DNA of 64,000 nt, taken from the NCBI RefSeq assembly GCF_022539315.1, contig NC_066326.1:15826601-15890600 (forward strand), written 5' to 3'. The position numbers and the translations under genes are program-made. Shown here in pieces: positions 12,901 to 25,701 of this stretch; position 1 is the stretch's first letter; each line of letters opens with the position of its first letter. Source of the stretch: Serinus canaria (taxonomy: Eukaryota; Chordata; Aves; Passeriformes; Fringillidae). The notes beneath the pieces were generated by a model that did no database searches, was not told where the DNA came from, and saw nothing but the letters and a program-made list of their open reading frames with translations.

Positions 12901-15066
12901 CATGATAAGTGGTTTAGCCCATGCTTCTCAAGAACAGCTCATCGTGCCCTTGTGGCCACCCCCCCTCAGGTCAGATATCCCATCATCTAATCTGCATCAG
13001 TTTGAGAGCTTGTCCCCTCAAGGCACCTTCATTCTACAGAGATGCCCTACTCTTTCAGGACCTGTGGTCTTAGGGGGTTAGTGTTGATGCTGACCTATCT
13101 GTCTCAGTACGTACCAGTTTTTGCCCTGCCAAATGTCTCTCTTTGCCTGTGATCACAGCAGCTGACACTCAGAGAGGTGAGGGACTGCGGTAGGTGCCAG
13201 CTAGCAGAGGTCTCTTTTAACTGTGATTTATAGAGTAATTGCCTGTCTGCAGCACATGGGTACACTGTCGGCCATGCCTTTGTTCCCCTTCAGTTCCTCT
13301 TGAATGCACTATATACTAAGCATTATCCTGTCTCCCTGGGTTGCCCTTCTCAAAGATACACTCTGCCGTTCACTGAAACTCGTATCAAAGCCAGGAGCTC
13401 TGAATTTTTGCAACAACTCTGCTGCACCTTTTCTGAATTCTCTGCAGTTTATTTACATCTCCCTTGTGTGCCACCTAATGTGACTTCTGTGTGTGTCTCT
13501 GATACTGTCTTTTCTAAGTAGTCTGTAGCAATTTGCCAGAGAATAATACAGGAAACAGGGCATGTACTGAGTGCGTCTCTTGGTAAATTCTCCCAATTCT
13601 CAAACATTTTCAATGTAAACGCTTCTTGAGAAAGAGGTTGGGACAGGAACAGTAAGACTGGGGGGAGATAGCACATCTTCACAGTTTGACAGCCTCTTCG
13701 GAGGTGAGACAGGGATTTTTTTTTTCCCCTGACAGTCATTTGATGAGATGCTTAGGAGAACAGTCTGTTCTGATGTGTAGAACTCTGTTTTCTCTAGATA
13801 TTCCTTTGAGAACATATAGAGGAAAATCTAAGGAGCCACTTGATTTTAGGTCAAGTACTATATTTGTTTAAAAGTGGAAGACAAAATAAACAGTTTTGCT
13901 TCTTACTAGAACACTGATAAAATGGCATGGCATCTAGTACTTTTGGGGACTTGCAAATGAAAACACAAAAACTTTGGGTTCATTGAGAAGAGATTGGTTG
14001 CAGCAAGGTGTTTCATTTGTATATGAACAGAAACTCCCTCAAATGTGCTAAGACCTCATTTTGACATGAGTGGAGCAAAAATATGAAAGTTGGTCCTTCC
14101 AACTTGTCTCTAGGATTCCTTTTCCAAGAATTATTCCCACTGCAGCTTAGAGGGCTAATTACTGCAGTTTTGCCTAGGAGTTGCCTAAAGTATACAAAGT
14201 CAAAGGCTTTGCTCTGAAACAGGCTAAGCAGCCCCCCGCAATTCTGCTCCAAACCTTGCCTCCTTTGGGAGATTGGGAGTGACAAACAGCTTGAGAATAG
14301 AAAGAAGCCTCTCACAACACTCCAGCCATTTCCCAAGTGCACCAAACCACCCTAAAGCTGTGCCCTAAGGGTGTTCCCTAGATCTTATCCTGCAAAACAA
14401 TAAGATCACTGGCACCCTCCATTCCACAGCCAGTGAAATAGCTGTTGCTGCAGCTGCAGACTGAATGTCTTTGGTCTCACAGAAAGCAAAGAATTGGACT
14501 ACTCCCTGCCTGATACTCCTTTACTTCTGCCTGCTTTGTATATTGCTTTTTACTTGACCCTTGACGCATTCTGGACATTTTCATTTAGCAAAGCTAATTG
14601 TCCTCCAACATGACCATTACAAGTAGGGAAAGACAGTGTTTAAGAGAGAATAATGCAGAACAAAATGCATCAATGCCATGATGTACCCGGATTCCTTTCA
14701 CCAAAATTCAACCCTCTCCTGCACCAGAGGCATTCACAGCCTTGCACAAATACCTGTGTGGATTAGGTATGCCCAAACACAGGAGTCTGAAGTTGTCTGC
14801 TCTACCCATCCAGGCCTTAGGGCAGATTTGTCTCACTTCCACCAAAGTTTATTCTTTATTTGCATCCTGCAGAATTATCTCAAACCAAAGCAGCCCTTAT
14901 CTTTTTCCTGTTTTTGTTTTCCTTGGGTCAGACCTATTCAATGGGACTTGTCTCCTTAGTGGAAAACACAGCAGGAGCTACACTTGTGCTGTCATCTTAT
15001 TTCAAAAGTCTCATACCTTCTCAGTCTTTTCTCATGGGCAGCTCCTCACAGCAATGACTCCTTCAC
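9951..15066. other. Non-coding stretch, nothing recognised
   Basis: About 5 kb of unique sequence. A partial repeat of the phrase GCCAAGGAGTGTG appears near 10009 and 10092. Many frames of 60-110 codons exist but none shows a domain, a signal peptide with credible start, or paired splice sites. The right edge overlaps a 169-codon frame (14742-15251) that runs through a tandem repeat and is not recognisable. Confidence 0.6.
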
Positions 15067-15144
15067 AGCTCAGCCAACAAACTGCAGCCCTCTTGACAGC
15101 TCAGCCAACAAACTGCAGCCCTCTTGACAGCTCAGCCAACAAAC
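15067..15144 (+). repeat. 31-bp tandem repeat, about 2.5 copies
   Basis: The 31-bp unit starting AGCTCAGCCAACAAACTGCA and ending CCCTCTTGAC begins at 15067, repeats without visible change at 15098, and a third partial copy starts at 15129 before diverging after 16 bp. Identity of the full copies suggests recent expansion and likely length polymorphism. Confidence 0.93.
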
Positions 15145-16992
15145 CCCAACTCTCCTCTCAACTAGCTAACCCACTCTTTTGCAGCACTCTTCTTATTGGA
15201 CACAGCTGTAGCCTATTAAGGGCAGGCCTGTTCCTAATCTTTAGTAATTAGTACAGCTGCAACTCCTCAGGTGTGTGACTACCTTCTGCACTACCTTAAT
15301 TTTCTTACATTCTATCCTTCCACACACTTGTAGTATAATTCCTCCGTATAGTGGTTACTCAGCACATTATGAGTTGTGAATTTAGTCATCTTGCATCAGT
15401 TGCTAGCAAGGCAGGGTCCTGCTGAAGTCACTAAACACCTTGCCTCTGTCACAAAATGGTGCTGGAAGTCACCTTGTACACCTGAGGGCATCCTTTCTGA
15501 ATATTAATGACCCACAAAAATGCAGTATGAACTAAAACATATCCAGACCAGGAATCTTCTTTTCTCATAGAGCCTTTCCCTAGGACTGTTAGTTTAGGTA
15601 ATCAAGTCTTCCTGAGCAAAGAGAAGCATAGATTTCCCTCATTCAATATAACTGGAAAATACTGCATGTGTTTGTGGGAACAGGTATTTGCTGTTCCACA
15701 AGCAGGATTGTAATTTTTCTGTAGAGTATGAGAGCCATGATTAGAAAGCCAGGATTGCTCTGCTCACAGGAATCCTGCCATTGTCTTTGATTGCATGGTA
15801 TTAACTGTAAATTATAGCCTTTTGGAGACTGCATGTAAAAATAAAATATAAAAAAATTGTCAAAAGACAGAGAAAATATTGATTCTGGAGGCAGTGGAAA
15901 CTATGGCTTGGTTGAATTAGAACCTTAAAAAATAATAACAAATGAGCTTTTGTGAGTGTGAAAGAGGGACTAGGAGAAGAGAGCTGTGATTCTCCCCTTA
16001 GGGCTATGCAAATTCCAAATAGCCCTATTGCAGACAAGGAGATGTCACTGGTTTAACCAAGAGTCTGGCTCAAGGCATAAGGAGAAGGCACAGAACATGG
16101 ATTACAGAGGTGTTACTGAGGTGCTGGTGAACTGTGACTGCAATGTATGGAAGCACAAAATGGAAGCAGCTACAGCCTGAGACTGCTGTTAAGATCTCTC
16201 AGATTTCTAATGCCATTTCTAGCTCTCAGTGACACAGGTTTCCAGGTCAGGTTGCTCTCAGGAATCAACTCTGTCTGTTGTTCTGTGCTGATGACAGATA
16301 CTATTGCAATCAGTGAGCCTACAATTGAACTGGTAAACTGGAATTGCAACTGGACTTTGCCTCACTCCAATACCTGGAGGATTCCCTGCAAAAGCTTTGA
16401 AGGTGAAAGATGGTGGTAGAATTATAGTTGCTAAAAGCCTTAAAGCCTGAGGCTGCTGAAAGCTGAATACAGATACCCTAGAGAGATAATGGGTTTGCAG
16501 AAAAAGCCAAGCATAGGACAGATGGCTTTTTTCCCCATAGATGCATTGGTTTTAAATCCAGAAATTACTATTAGGTCATGGAGTCTGGCTCATTGTATGG
16601 CATAGGCTAGAGATTTTCACTCAAAAATTCCTGTTTCAAGCCCATAACTTCTGGCCAAGCTCAAGTGTATATTTCTAGAGCACTCATGCTGTGGATGCAA
16701 TTCAGACCCAACAATTCTATGAATCTATATATCTTTGCCAGTTAGAGCATATATACCTGGCTGTCCCAGCCTTGTCTGTTAAAAAGGCTAAATAAAGGTC
16801 ACTGGGCAAAACACAAAAATAAGAAAAACAGCTTAGCAAATCTTTGAACAAATACCTACGACAATCGCTATCATTTAATATCTGTTGATGAACTTCTTCT
16901 ACTCCCAGACTCCCCACTGAGTGAGCACAGTATTCATTCTGTAGATTTCTCCTTCATCCTTCCTGGAGTCTGGTTTTATTAGAAACTCAGCA
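15145..16992. other. Non-coding stretch, nothing recognised
   Basis: Unique AT-rich sequence. Only short chance frames and faint MIR-like wording near 15440-15470 are visible; nothing is strong enough to call. Confidence 0.6.
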
Positions 16993-17019
16993 CACAAATA
17001 CCACAAATACCACAAATAC
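16993..17019 (+). repeat. 9-bp short tandem repeat, three copies
   Basis: CACAAATAC occurs three times head to tail with no interruption. Confidence 0.9.
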
Positions 17020-19879
17020 CTCTCTTCTCATTCCTCTGCCTCACTTTGCTATTCTTAGAGTTCCCCTCTAAGATCCTACCAGTCCTACATATGTGACCAA
17101 ACCAATATTTCACTCCAAGTTCGTTTGGAAACCTTTGTCCAACCACAGCAGCTCACAGAGACTTTGTAGTAATTGCTCAGATTTTTTTATGAGAAGTTCT
17201 AGCAGGAGATCACTCCTTTCTTCTGAGCAGTATCTGACATAATTTCTGTCCAATATGGATTGGCACTTGCATCCTCTTGCCTCAAGAATCTGTATGTCTT
17301 CCACTATGCCCCAAGCCCATGCATATTAATTCCATGAAGATCATATTCTTTCACCTTTCTAAGTTCCCTTGTCCTGATACAAAGCCAGATCAGCCATTCT
17401 ATTCTCCTGAATTTTCCCCATCCAAATCTTCTTAATTGCCTGATTGTTGTTGATATTTCAGGAAAGGGACACTAAAGACATCGTTCAAGAGGGAAAGTGC
17501 AATGGTTTCTAGGGTGGTAGACAAAGAATTTTAAGAAGATGTATATGATGTATTATTTATGATTTGAGAGACTCATTACCTAGGAGATTCATCTCTTGTT
17601 CATAACTTTTTTTTGGTGGGTAAAGTAGGCCAGGGACCTTTACAGACTTTCTCTCTTCTCTTTGAGTGATGTTGTCTCCTTTTGCAGAGCCTGCCTGAGT
17701 GGAAGTCATTACATATCCATAGAAGGTAAAGTTAGACTTCCTTTTGCACTTTTCCCAGTACACCTTGAAAAGCAAGAGGATCCCTGTAGAAGAGGGGAAG
17801 CAAGACTGTGAGATTAGCTAGTGCCTCTCTGAGGCAGGGGATGAACCAGGCTGTTATTTCACCCCTTGTCCAAGGAGTAGAACACAGGGCTCATGTGACA
17901 GTTCAGCCAAGTCCCCTCACTATCAGCAGCTATCTGTTGCATGCTTCTGCTAATAGATATTCTCCTAGAAAGGTTATGATAAAAGAATTGGGAAGGAATA
18001 GAAGGAACTGCAGGGGATGGTGAGAATGAGAGAGGCACAAGTAACCAGAGCCTGACACATTCTTATGAAGCCTGTCTTTTATTTCCTATGTTTAGAGAAA
18101 ACAGTTCTCACTTTATGGCTTTTGTTCAATCAAAGAGAAAATGAGCTATAAAAACAAAGATAGGAAGGAGTTAACCAATTTCCAATTCAGTGTGTTACAA
18201 TTTGCTTCAGTAATAATAATAAAAAAGAACAATACTGAGAAACATAATTTTTAAAATGAAGACTACTAAATCAATAGGCACTACATGACTAATCATTTTC
18301 TATTTTCTTGGGGGAGGAAGGTAGAGCTGTGATCAGAAATCAAAAAGAGAAGTGCCCAGTTTCTCTGCAATCTGACAAATTCTGCTATACTGTAATATAC
18401 AAGAAAGGAGATTTTTACATGAGCAGAAACTAATGCTGGTAAATGGCATTAAAACCATTGCACACTAACATAATCTCATTTTGTGGAAAGATAATGAAAT
18501 TCATTTGATTCTAGATGAGTTAATTCCCAAATACCTGCATTTCTTGACAACTGAGTGTTTCAACCTGAGACCAGAAGTCAGGGGTGACTGCTTCACTCAC
18601 ACAATCTTCAGTTGTGGTGGGACGTCACATAATAACAACATAAGTCTGTGTTTGCCTAGCAGTGAGTAGTCCTGTCAGCTACAGTAGGACTATAGTCTGT
18701 AAGAAAGGCAGGTCTTTGAGTGCTTCTTGAACCTGCCACTCCAGCAGTAATTTGTAAAATCCCGTTTGTACAAATAGTTCTCAAAGTAGTGAACAAAGGT
18801 GAGCAAATATTCTCTCTTTCAGCACTGAATATCCAGAAGCCCTCAGCATCAGTGAAGACCGGAAGGAGATGCTCAAGAAGGAGATTTCAGTGTGCATTGT
18901 AGTTCCTCAAATTACTTTAGGAATTTCAACCCAGATTTCATAACATACCATCACAGTCCTCTGCACTTAACTGCCCCTTTGCTCTTCTTGGGGTTGATAG
19001 TAGATGTCTTTGCTTTTTAGAAGTGAACAAATGTGTGCTGGCTCCTGCCTGGAGCATTTTACTGTACAGAATCTTACATCCTAAAGGACTCAGCACAGCT
19101 GTCATAGATGAACACATCCCAGTAAAAGGAAGCATTGCAAAAGCTTTTAACAGGAGAAAGCAACTGACTTAGAAGTTTTAAATTCCAGGACTTTTAACAT
19201 AATACCCACAAAAGTGTGGTGTGGGACAGGCAAATGGACTCAGATCATGGGGCATTCTGGTGCAAGAATTCTGCCAAGGCCTGTGTGACAGGGACACTGC
19301 CCCCAGGCTATGGTGGGTGGGTCACAGCAAACTGAGCAGTACTAAACGTATGAGTGATGTCATCCAAACTGATCAAACCCCAGCACTGCTTCTGAACAGA
19401 GGTGCAGGAACTGGCACAATTGACGTAAACAAAAGGAATTTTGATTTGACAGAAGGTCCCAGGATGCATTTTTCAGCACATTCTCACATACCAACTTCAA
19501 GTTATTGGATAATAGGTAAGAAAAAAACAACTTTGATTTTGCAAAATTCCTTTTGCAGTGGAGCCTGTGTTTAGAAGGTGCCTGCTTTAGTATACAAGTG
19601 TTTGTGGGAGATTAGTACTTATTAACTAATAACCTTTGATGATGTTTACTCCCACAGTTGATTTGCTCAGGTGTTTGTCACACAGAAGTACAAATAAGCT
19701 TCAATGACACAGCTTGTTCATGGTTCAGTCTGCAGAGTTTTGTGATTTCTTGGCAACTAAGTGATAGATTACTATTTTCTGTGAAATTCTCCTCTCTTCT
19801 GAAAGGCCTTTCATGCAAGGACTCTGGGGTAATTAGAAAAATAATAACCTTGCAATACCCTCTTGAGCTGTTTTTAATG
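17020..19879. other. Non-coding stretch, nothing recognised
   Basis: Unique sequence with AT-rich patches around 18.1-18.5 kb. Frames of 60-117 codons are present by chance and are not recognisable. No RNA gene or exon is supported. Confidence 0.6.
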
Positions 19880-19995
19880 AAATGAAGTGTGGAGAGGGTA
19901 GGTGCTTTGTCCATAGTCAAATAGTGGGTAAGTGGCAGAACTGAAAATAGAACCCAGGAGCCCTAGTTTCTACTCTTTGCCTCTAAGAAGCACTT
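19880..19995 (-). mobile_element. Ancient MIR/CORE-like SINE remnant, antisense
   Basis: The plus strand reads GGTAGGTGCTTTGTCCATAG, TCAAATAGTGGGTAAGTGGC, AGAACTGAAAATAGAACCCA and GGAGCCCTAGTTTCTACTC. This follows the antisense MIR order: 'GTAACTTGCCCAAGGTCACA', 'CAGCTAGTAAGTGGCAGAGC', 'GGGATTCGAACCCAGG', then the head with the A/B-box-derived end. It is among the clearest SINE copies in the window. Confidence 0.8.
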
Positions 19996-20029
19996 CCACT
20001 CACATTGGGTTATCCAGTGTTAAAAGACC

Positions 20030-20046
20030 TTTTTTTTTTTTTTTTC
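20030..20046 (+). repeat. Poly(T) run
   Basis: An uninterrupted T tract of about 16 bases lies just after the antisense SINE remnant. It may be a mononucleotide microsatellite or the A-tail of an unrecognised minus-strand retroelement. Confidence 0.8.
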
Positions 20047-20229
20047 CTTTGTACAGGACTGAAAAAGAGAATTTAGTGTGCAGGGAAATCTTGCCATGGC
20101 AAAAGCTGGACCAGATTAATTAGCAGATTTATGCTGGGTTCTCAGTCAGTTTTCTGCAGCTCAATCATGGTTTATTGAGCACATAAGTCATTTGTGAATG
20201 TTACCCTTAAAAGAGCCTGGTGAAGTATC

Positions 20230-20300
20230 ACCTTCATTTCAAAAGCAGGGAATAAAAAGCACAGAGAAGAAGAAGTTACTTCCCCAAATTCACAGAGGGA
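20230..20300 (-). mobile_element. Probable MIR/CORE-like SINE remnant, antisense
   Basis: CACCTTCATTTCAAAAGCAG, GGAATAAAAAGCACAGAGAA and GAAGTTACTTCCCCAAATTC, then ACAGAG, follow the antisense MIR core ('CATTTTACAGATGAGG', 'AAACTGAGGCACAGAGAGG', 'TTAAGTAACTTGCCCAAGGTCAC'). It lies about 240 bp from another antisense copy. The two could be independent insertions or parts of one rearranged element. Confidence 0.5.
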
Positions 20301-23300
20301 ATCTTGGACACACCTGTCCAATTTTATTGCCAGTTCCTTTTTTGCTCAGAAAAGTCTTTTCTCTGTTAGACTGCATTGTTTCCAGAGTTAGGAATATGCA
20401 TCCCTGGTCAGGCTTTAAAACACAAGTGGAATTTCTAGGCACATGTATGCACAGATTCCAGGGTCTCAGCCTTTAATTGAACCAAATTGAGTTTCTAAAA
20501 CAATAGCACAAAACTAACCATTGCCAGAAGCTGCCAATCCAACATGGACCTTGCAAAAAGGTGACATTACCTCTTCATAATTGGCGGGGGCTGAATGCAG
20601 TGCCACTGAGGCCCTTGAAAGTTCAAACCTGTGCCATCCACTTCCCTGGGGATCAGAATATATTAGGAAGGAGAGGCAGTAAAAAATTCTGCTCTACCAC
20701 AGCTAAGTTTCTGGAGAAGCTTGCAAGATGAGGGACATGATTGTGGTCTGTTTGTAGTGATGTTCCCTGGCAGGTCACATTCTGAGGAGGAAAAAATCAG
20801 AACCTCTGATTTAAAATCAAAAGACTTTGCTCGAACCAAAGACCAGATAATTTGCTAATGGAATAATTTTCCTGTACAGAACCTGACTTCACTGTCATTT
20901 CCTGAACATTAAATGTAAGTTTAATGAAAAGGTGTGTGTATATTAGTAACTGCAGTGATACTGTCAGTTCTTTACAAATGTGCCTTTGGCTCATAAGTCA
21001 GGTATCAATACTTGCAGAATCATGCTGGTCTGTGTTGATTTTCCACCAAACAGTACAATGTCTTCATCCCATTCCCATCTCATCCATCTCTAATTGGGTC
21101 AATATGAAAAACATCACTTCTTTAATGGAGGGAAAAAGAAATTCTTCCCAGGCAGCTCAGATCCCATCTGTTGAAGGTAATTGAGGATGTCCATACCTAC
21201 ATTTTGGAGTAAGGTTGGATTTAGGATGTTGGAGAGGCACTATATTACCAGGTGATAAAGCACTGTTTACCTCCAGGTAGGAACAGGCTTGTGGATCACC
21301 TGGGGAACAGCAGCACAGCTCTTGGCAGAGCCAATGTGCCATCATGTGACACTGCGTGACACACAGCAGCTCCAAGGCACATCAGTGTCTGTGCCTGCCT
21401 CAGACACATGCACACATGTGCACAGGCATAGAGCCATGCACAAACATCTTAACACAGCAATTGCCTTCTGCAAAGAGAGCTAAAAAAGACTGATAGAATT
21501 ATAAGATGCAAACTTCCTGCCTAGGTGTGCTGTGAGAAGCAGAATAAATCTACTTCCCCTCTGGGAGCAGCTGCCTGCTGGAGAGAACTAGGCAGAGTAT
21601 TAGCACCACATTGCAGTTTATTAGCAGAGGGATTCTGGACAATGGTGTTTCTTACCAAACTGATCAGAGCCATAAAACAGCCATTCCAGCTCTGGAAACA
21701 GATTTTGTGTGGCTTGGCCATAAAACATCCTCACTCAGGGTACCTAAGTCTGGTACCATCTGACTGAGCAGCAGGTCTTGCTCTCAGATCTTGCCATGCT
21801 GCCTTTTATCCAGCTGCACATGACAGTCCACTACCTGATAAAGTAGACTGTGAATAAAAATGAGCATTTGCTCTGCTCAGGAGCATCCTCACCATTATGG
21901 GGAAAGTCTAATGACATTGGAAATGGTGGAGAACTGAGTTTCCATCATAGGTCCTGTTCTCGTCCTACAAAGAATCTCAGCAGAGTCCAGCACTTTGCAG
22001 TGACCTTGTGAGAATTAAAAGTATCCATCAGTCCATGCAGGCTTTGGGTAAAACTGACTCAAGCTCTGACAATTGCTCTGGCAATGACTATATTTCAGCA
22101 GCGTGAGTCAAGAGCATGTTATGCAAAGGTTTCCCAATCAAAACAACTTATTAAAAAAGAAAAGCCTTCTATTAAACATCAGTGCCTCAAGGTTTATTAA
22201 GCTTCATATTTCTTATGACTCTGGCTTTATAATCTTAGAAAGCTTTTTAAAAATTAAAGTACCTATGAAATAATATCAAAATGACTATCAAGTAGTCTGT
22301 GCTCTGTACGTTCAAGTAAACAAAACGTGATTATGTTATGTATCAGTTTTTATTTACTGAATGTATAGTATTCAGCAAATAAAAGGTCAGATGTGTTTTC
22401 AAGATAAAAAAAAGGTAGAAAAGTATTGACAAAAATGTTATAGTCACTCTCCTGACAAAGAAGAAATTACTCTATTTCAAACCCAATGAGAAGAAAAGAG
22501 TTGAAATGTCATTCAAGATGGTCTTATGTGCCCAAAAGCTTTGCTTTTTTGTTTTTTTCCTCCTTTTCAGCTATACTGATTGGTCTTTCAAAAGACATTA
22601 GCTATATTGACATCCTTAGATGTTCACAGCATAACAACTTGCTGCACAATCTTCTCTCTAAATTTGTAGCAGCACGTTCTGAGTGTGCTTGGCTGGAGTC
22701 TGTGCCTTGTCCTCAGGGTGGCTGCTGGACATGAAGAACCTCGTCCGCCTGTGCCGGAGCACTCCAGCAGTCCAGAGGCAGCCCTCCCCAGGCCCTGTGG
22801 ATTCACAGCTCTTTCCCAACCCCTTCCAGAGCTTCCTCACTCTTGATATCTTTCTTACTTATCAAGCTTTGGGGTGGACCTTTAATAATATTAGCCCTTA
22901 GAGTTTTACTCTTGGTCACCCTTAGAGTAAAACGTGATTGATAGCCAGATTTTATACAAAGAGATGCTAATTTCTGTTTAATTTTCTCCCTTTTATTACT
23001 AATCATATCACTGCAAAACGTAGTTTACAGCAATATAAATAGGATCCATTGCTGGAGGGAATTGTGCAGCTTCTGTCAATTTTTCAGCACCCAAATGTGA
23101 AACAGAAGCAATTAAACTCTGAGGGGAAAAAAGTAACAGTGTGGAACACATCAGAAATCGGGTCATGAATTCACACAGATGGGAAAGCCAGGAAGCAGTG
23201 GGAAAGCAGGATTTTGATTGACTCACCGTCAACAGTAAATGAGCCATTGGCAGTTTACTGTCAAATTTTTGCCTTTTAATCTGCAAGTTCCAAAGGTGAT

Positions 23301-25302
23301 GGCACCCCCCTCAACCCACTGCTTGGAGATGGGAGGGGAGAGGAAAGGGGGACAGAGAAAGCAATGGCAGGAGTTTAAGTGAGAACAGGGATGGGTCGAC
23401 GTCACAGAAGGAGGAAGGCAATTTTATCATTCTCTAAATCTGATGTGTGGAGCTAAAATTAAACAATATCCAGGCAATAGTCATGAGTGTTAAAAATATG
23501 CCCCCTAAAAGGGGTCATGAGGTTTCTGCAGATTAATTAATAATAACAATGTTGCTGTAGTAATTAGAGGCACTGACCAGACAAAAACCCTGTGGTGGGA
23601 ATTGTTATACAAATATAGTTAAGGATAGTTCTTGCTCCAAAAAACATATAAAGCAAAGGGAAAAGATGAAGGAGCAGAAGCCTCCCAGGTGAAGACAGAG
23701 GCACTGTGACCCTAACAGGGCTTTGGTGTTAGAACATACAAGGTGCAGACAGGGAGTGCTCCTTTGTTTGCTTGTACAGAGCATCTGCTGAACAGGCTGA
23801 GAGGAGGACAGGTGATGTTTCAATGCTGTGCTGGTCCAGCTTTTTCCAGTGAACATTCAAGACCCAGTCACAAGCCTGGGGGGCACACCAGGATACCTCA
23901 CAGGCTACCAAAAGACCAATTTGTCCCTGCTAGCTAGGATGTGCCTGTGGCCAGAACTAAACTCAGTGGAGTTTGTGGGATTTTTATACCTCCCAAGAAA
24001 ACACAAGACCTCAGAAAACACGGGGTATTTTAGCATGCAGGAGCTCAATATATTTTTCTTTTCAAGCAGCAGCGCAGCACTTCTGAGAATGAAACAATCA
24101 GTTATAAAAGTAACCTTGCAGCAGAGCTTCAAGGGGGAGTTATATATGCTGGCAAATTTTCACTGTTTATTCATTCTAGACATACTTATAGACTAATTCT
24201 CCTCTTACTCTGATTTTATATCAATTATTCACCATTGATTGAGTGGAGTTAATTTAAATTTACAGCAGTGTAAGAGAGGAAAAGCGGCTCGTAATCAGTA
24301 GCAAGTTGATTCTGCCATCTTTACTCACCATGAATAGCACCTTACTCATTGAATAATCCTATAAATTCCTCTTGGGGTTTCTCACAGAATAGGACAGTAT
24401 GTGATCTGAGTAAGGATGGCAAATACTTCTCATACTTTTCAATTACCCGACTGGACTGGACTAGGTGACATTTGTTCAGCTGTGCTTTTTTTGTAATTTT
24501 CTAATGCATATCTTGAAATGACATTTCCTCTGTACCATGTTGTTTGGAGTTTGGGAGAGGTGTGATGCAAGAAAAGAGCAAAAATATTATAACGGCACTG
24601 TCAGACAGACAGCAGTAGAAAACTCTTCCCCAGGAGACATAATCCACTTTTAAATTGCTTATTTTCTTGTGCTTTTGAAGAGATTTCCTCTCACTAGTAG
24701 TTAATGAACATGAGATTATATTAGAGTAGGGTAATAGCTGGCTAAGTTTTTCACTAAGAAACCAAGTTTCCTATTGCAATCCTTGTTCAGCCTATGCACG
24801 TGCTGAAGGGATTTGCTAGATCAGGACTAGCCTGGATAGGTGTGGCCTATTGACATTCTGAACTAGGACGAAAAATTAGTGATTAAACTTGGTGATTGCT
24901 GAGGGTAACTTTATTTAAAAGACTCCTAATTTTTTTAAGTCCAAAGCAGTAATTTATAACACTGCCAGAGAGGAATTCAGGATCTCTCAGTGGTGGCTCA
25001 GCTCTGTATTCCCACTTTAGCACAGCTGTCAAATTAAAGGTCAGAGATTTTAGAAACAATAATAATTTTTAAATTACTTGGTTCCTTTTTTTTTCCGTAC
25101 CAAACCAATTGAATCTGGTTATCATTCAACACGTAGATAAAATTAAGCAGGACAGACCCCACAAAAGGGATACATTAGGCCTGTGATACAGTGTGAGAAT
25201 ATGTCAAGCACTTTGTTTTATTTTTGCAGTGTTGAAAGAGAAGTTCTTACTCACATCTGCTTTGTCAGTTTTGCTAAAATGATTTGGGTGAATGATAAGG
25301 AG
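20301..25302. other. Non-coding stretch, nothing recognised
   Basis: About 5 kb of unique sequence, AT-rich between 22.1 and 22.5 kb. Overlapping short frames near 22.6-22.9 and 23.7-24.2 kb show no recognisable product. No exon or RNA gene is supported. Confidence 0.6.
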
Positions 25303-25308
25303 ATAGAC
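25303..25308. repeat. Target-site duplication, left copy (ATAGAC)
   Basis: ATAGAC directly precedes the first LTR base and recurs immediately after the last LTR base, with no mismatch. Six-base duplications are typical of class II (ERVK-like) retroviral integrases. Confidence 0.9.
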
Positions 25309-25695
25309 TGTTACAGTGGTTTTCTGAGGTCCCAGGATGAGGGAAGAGACAAGACAGTTGACTCCATGCATCAGAAGGCTTGATTTATTATAATATGATA
25401 TATAAGATATAAAAACTATACTAAAAGAATAAATAGAAGGATTTCACTACAAAGCTAAGCTAAGAATAGAAAAGAATGTGTAAACTGAAGTCTTCTCAGC
25501 CCGAGATGGGCCGAACAGGTGAATTGTGATAGGCTCTTAATTGCAAACAGTCTGACGGGGCCAATCACAGATTTCTCCCCGTTGCATTCCACAGCAGCAG
25601 ATAAGAATTGTTTACAGTCCGTTCCTGAGGCTTCTCAGTTCTCAGGAGAGGAAAATTCCTAAGTAAAGGATTTTTCATAAACTATGTTGGTGACA
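25309..25695 (-). mobile_element. Solo endogenous-retrovirus LTR (class II-like)
   Basis: A 387-bp LTR read on the minus strand begins TGTCACCAACATAG and ends CCACTGTAACA, giving the expected TG...CA ends. On that strand it has a GATTGG (inverted CCAAT) at about 25561-25566, a TATA-like TTTATATCTTATA at about 25402-25414, and an AATAAA poly(A) signal at 25384-25389 followed by about 75 bp to the end. Perfect 6-bp direct repeats flank it, so it is a single insertion. No internal retroviral sequence adjoins it, so it is a solo LTR left by recombination between two LTRs. The intact ends and duplication suggest a relatively recent insertion. Class II assignment is inferred from the 6-bp duplication, and the family name is unknown. 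Confidence 0.92.
25384..25389 (-). promoter_or_regulatory. LTR polyadenylation signal AATAAA
   Basis: AATAAA on the minus strand sits about 75 bp from the 3' end of the LTR and close behind its TATA-like stretch, as expected for a short R region. Confidence 0.7.
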
Positions 25696-25701
25696 ATAGA
25701 C
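25696..25701. repeat. Target-site duplication, right copy (ATAGAC)
   Basis: Matches the left copy exactly and confirms the LTR boundary. Confidence 0.9.

Noticed and set aside
14742..15251. 169-codon plus-strand open frame
   Set aside because: Part of it runs through a 31-bp tandem repeat, competing frames overlap it, and no domain is recognisable.
16703..16730. CCCAACAATTCTATGAATCTAT, resembling a CR1 tail
   Set aside because: The sequence before it does not match the CR1 3' end, so tail similarity alone is too short to support a call.
23396..23408. CGACGTCAC, a CRE-like promoter word
   Set aside because: A single short motif with no CpG island, TATA element or transcript start context around it.
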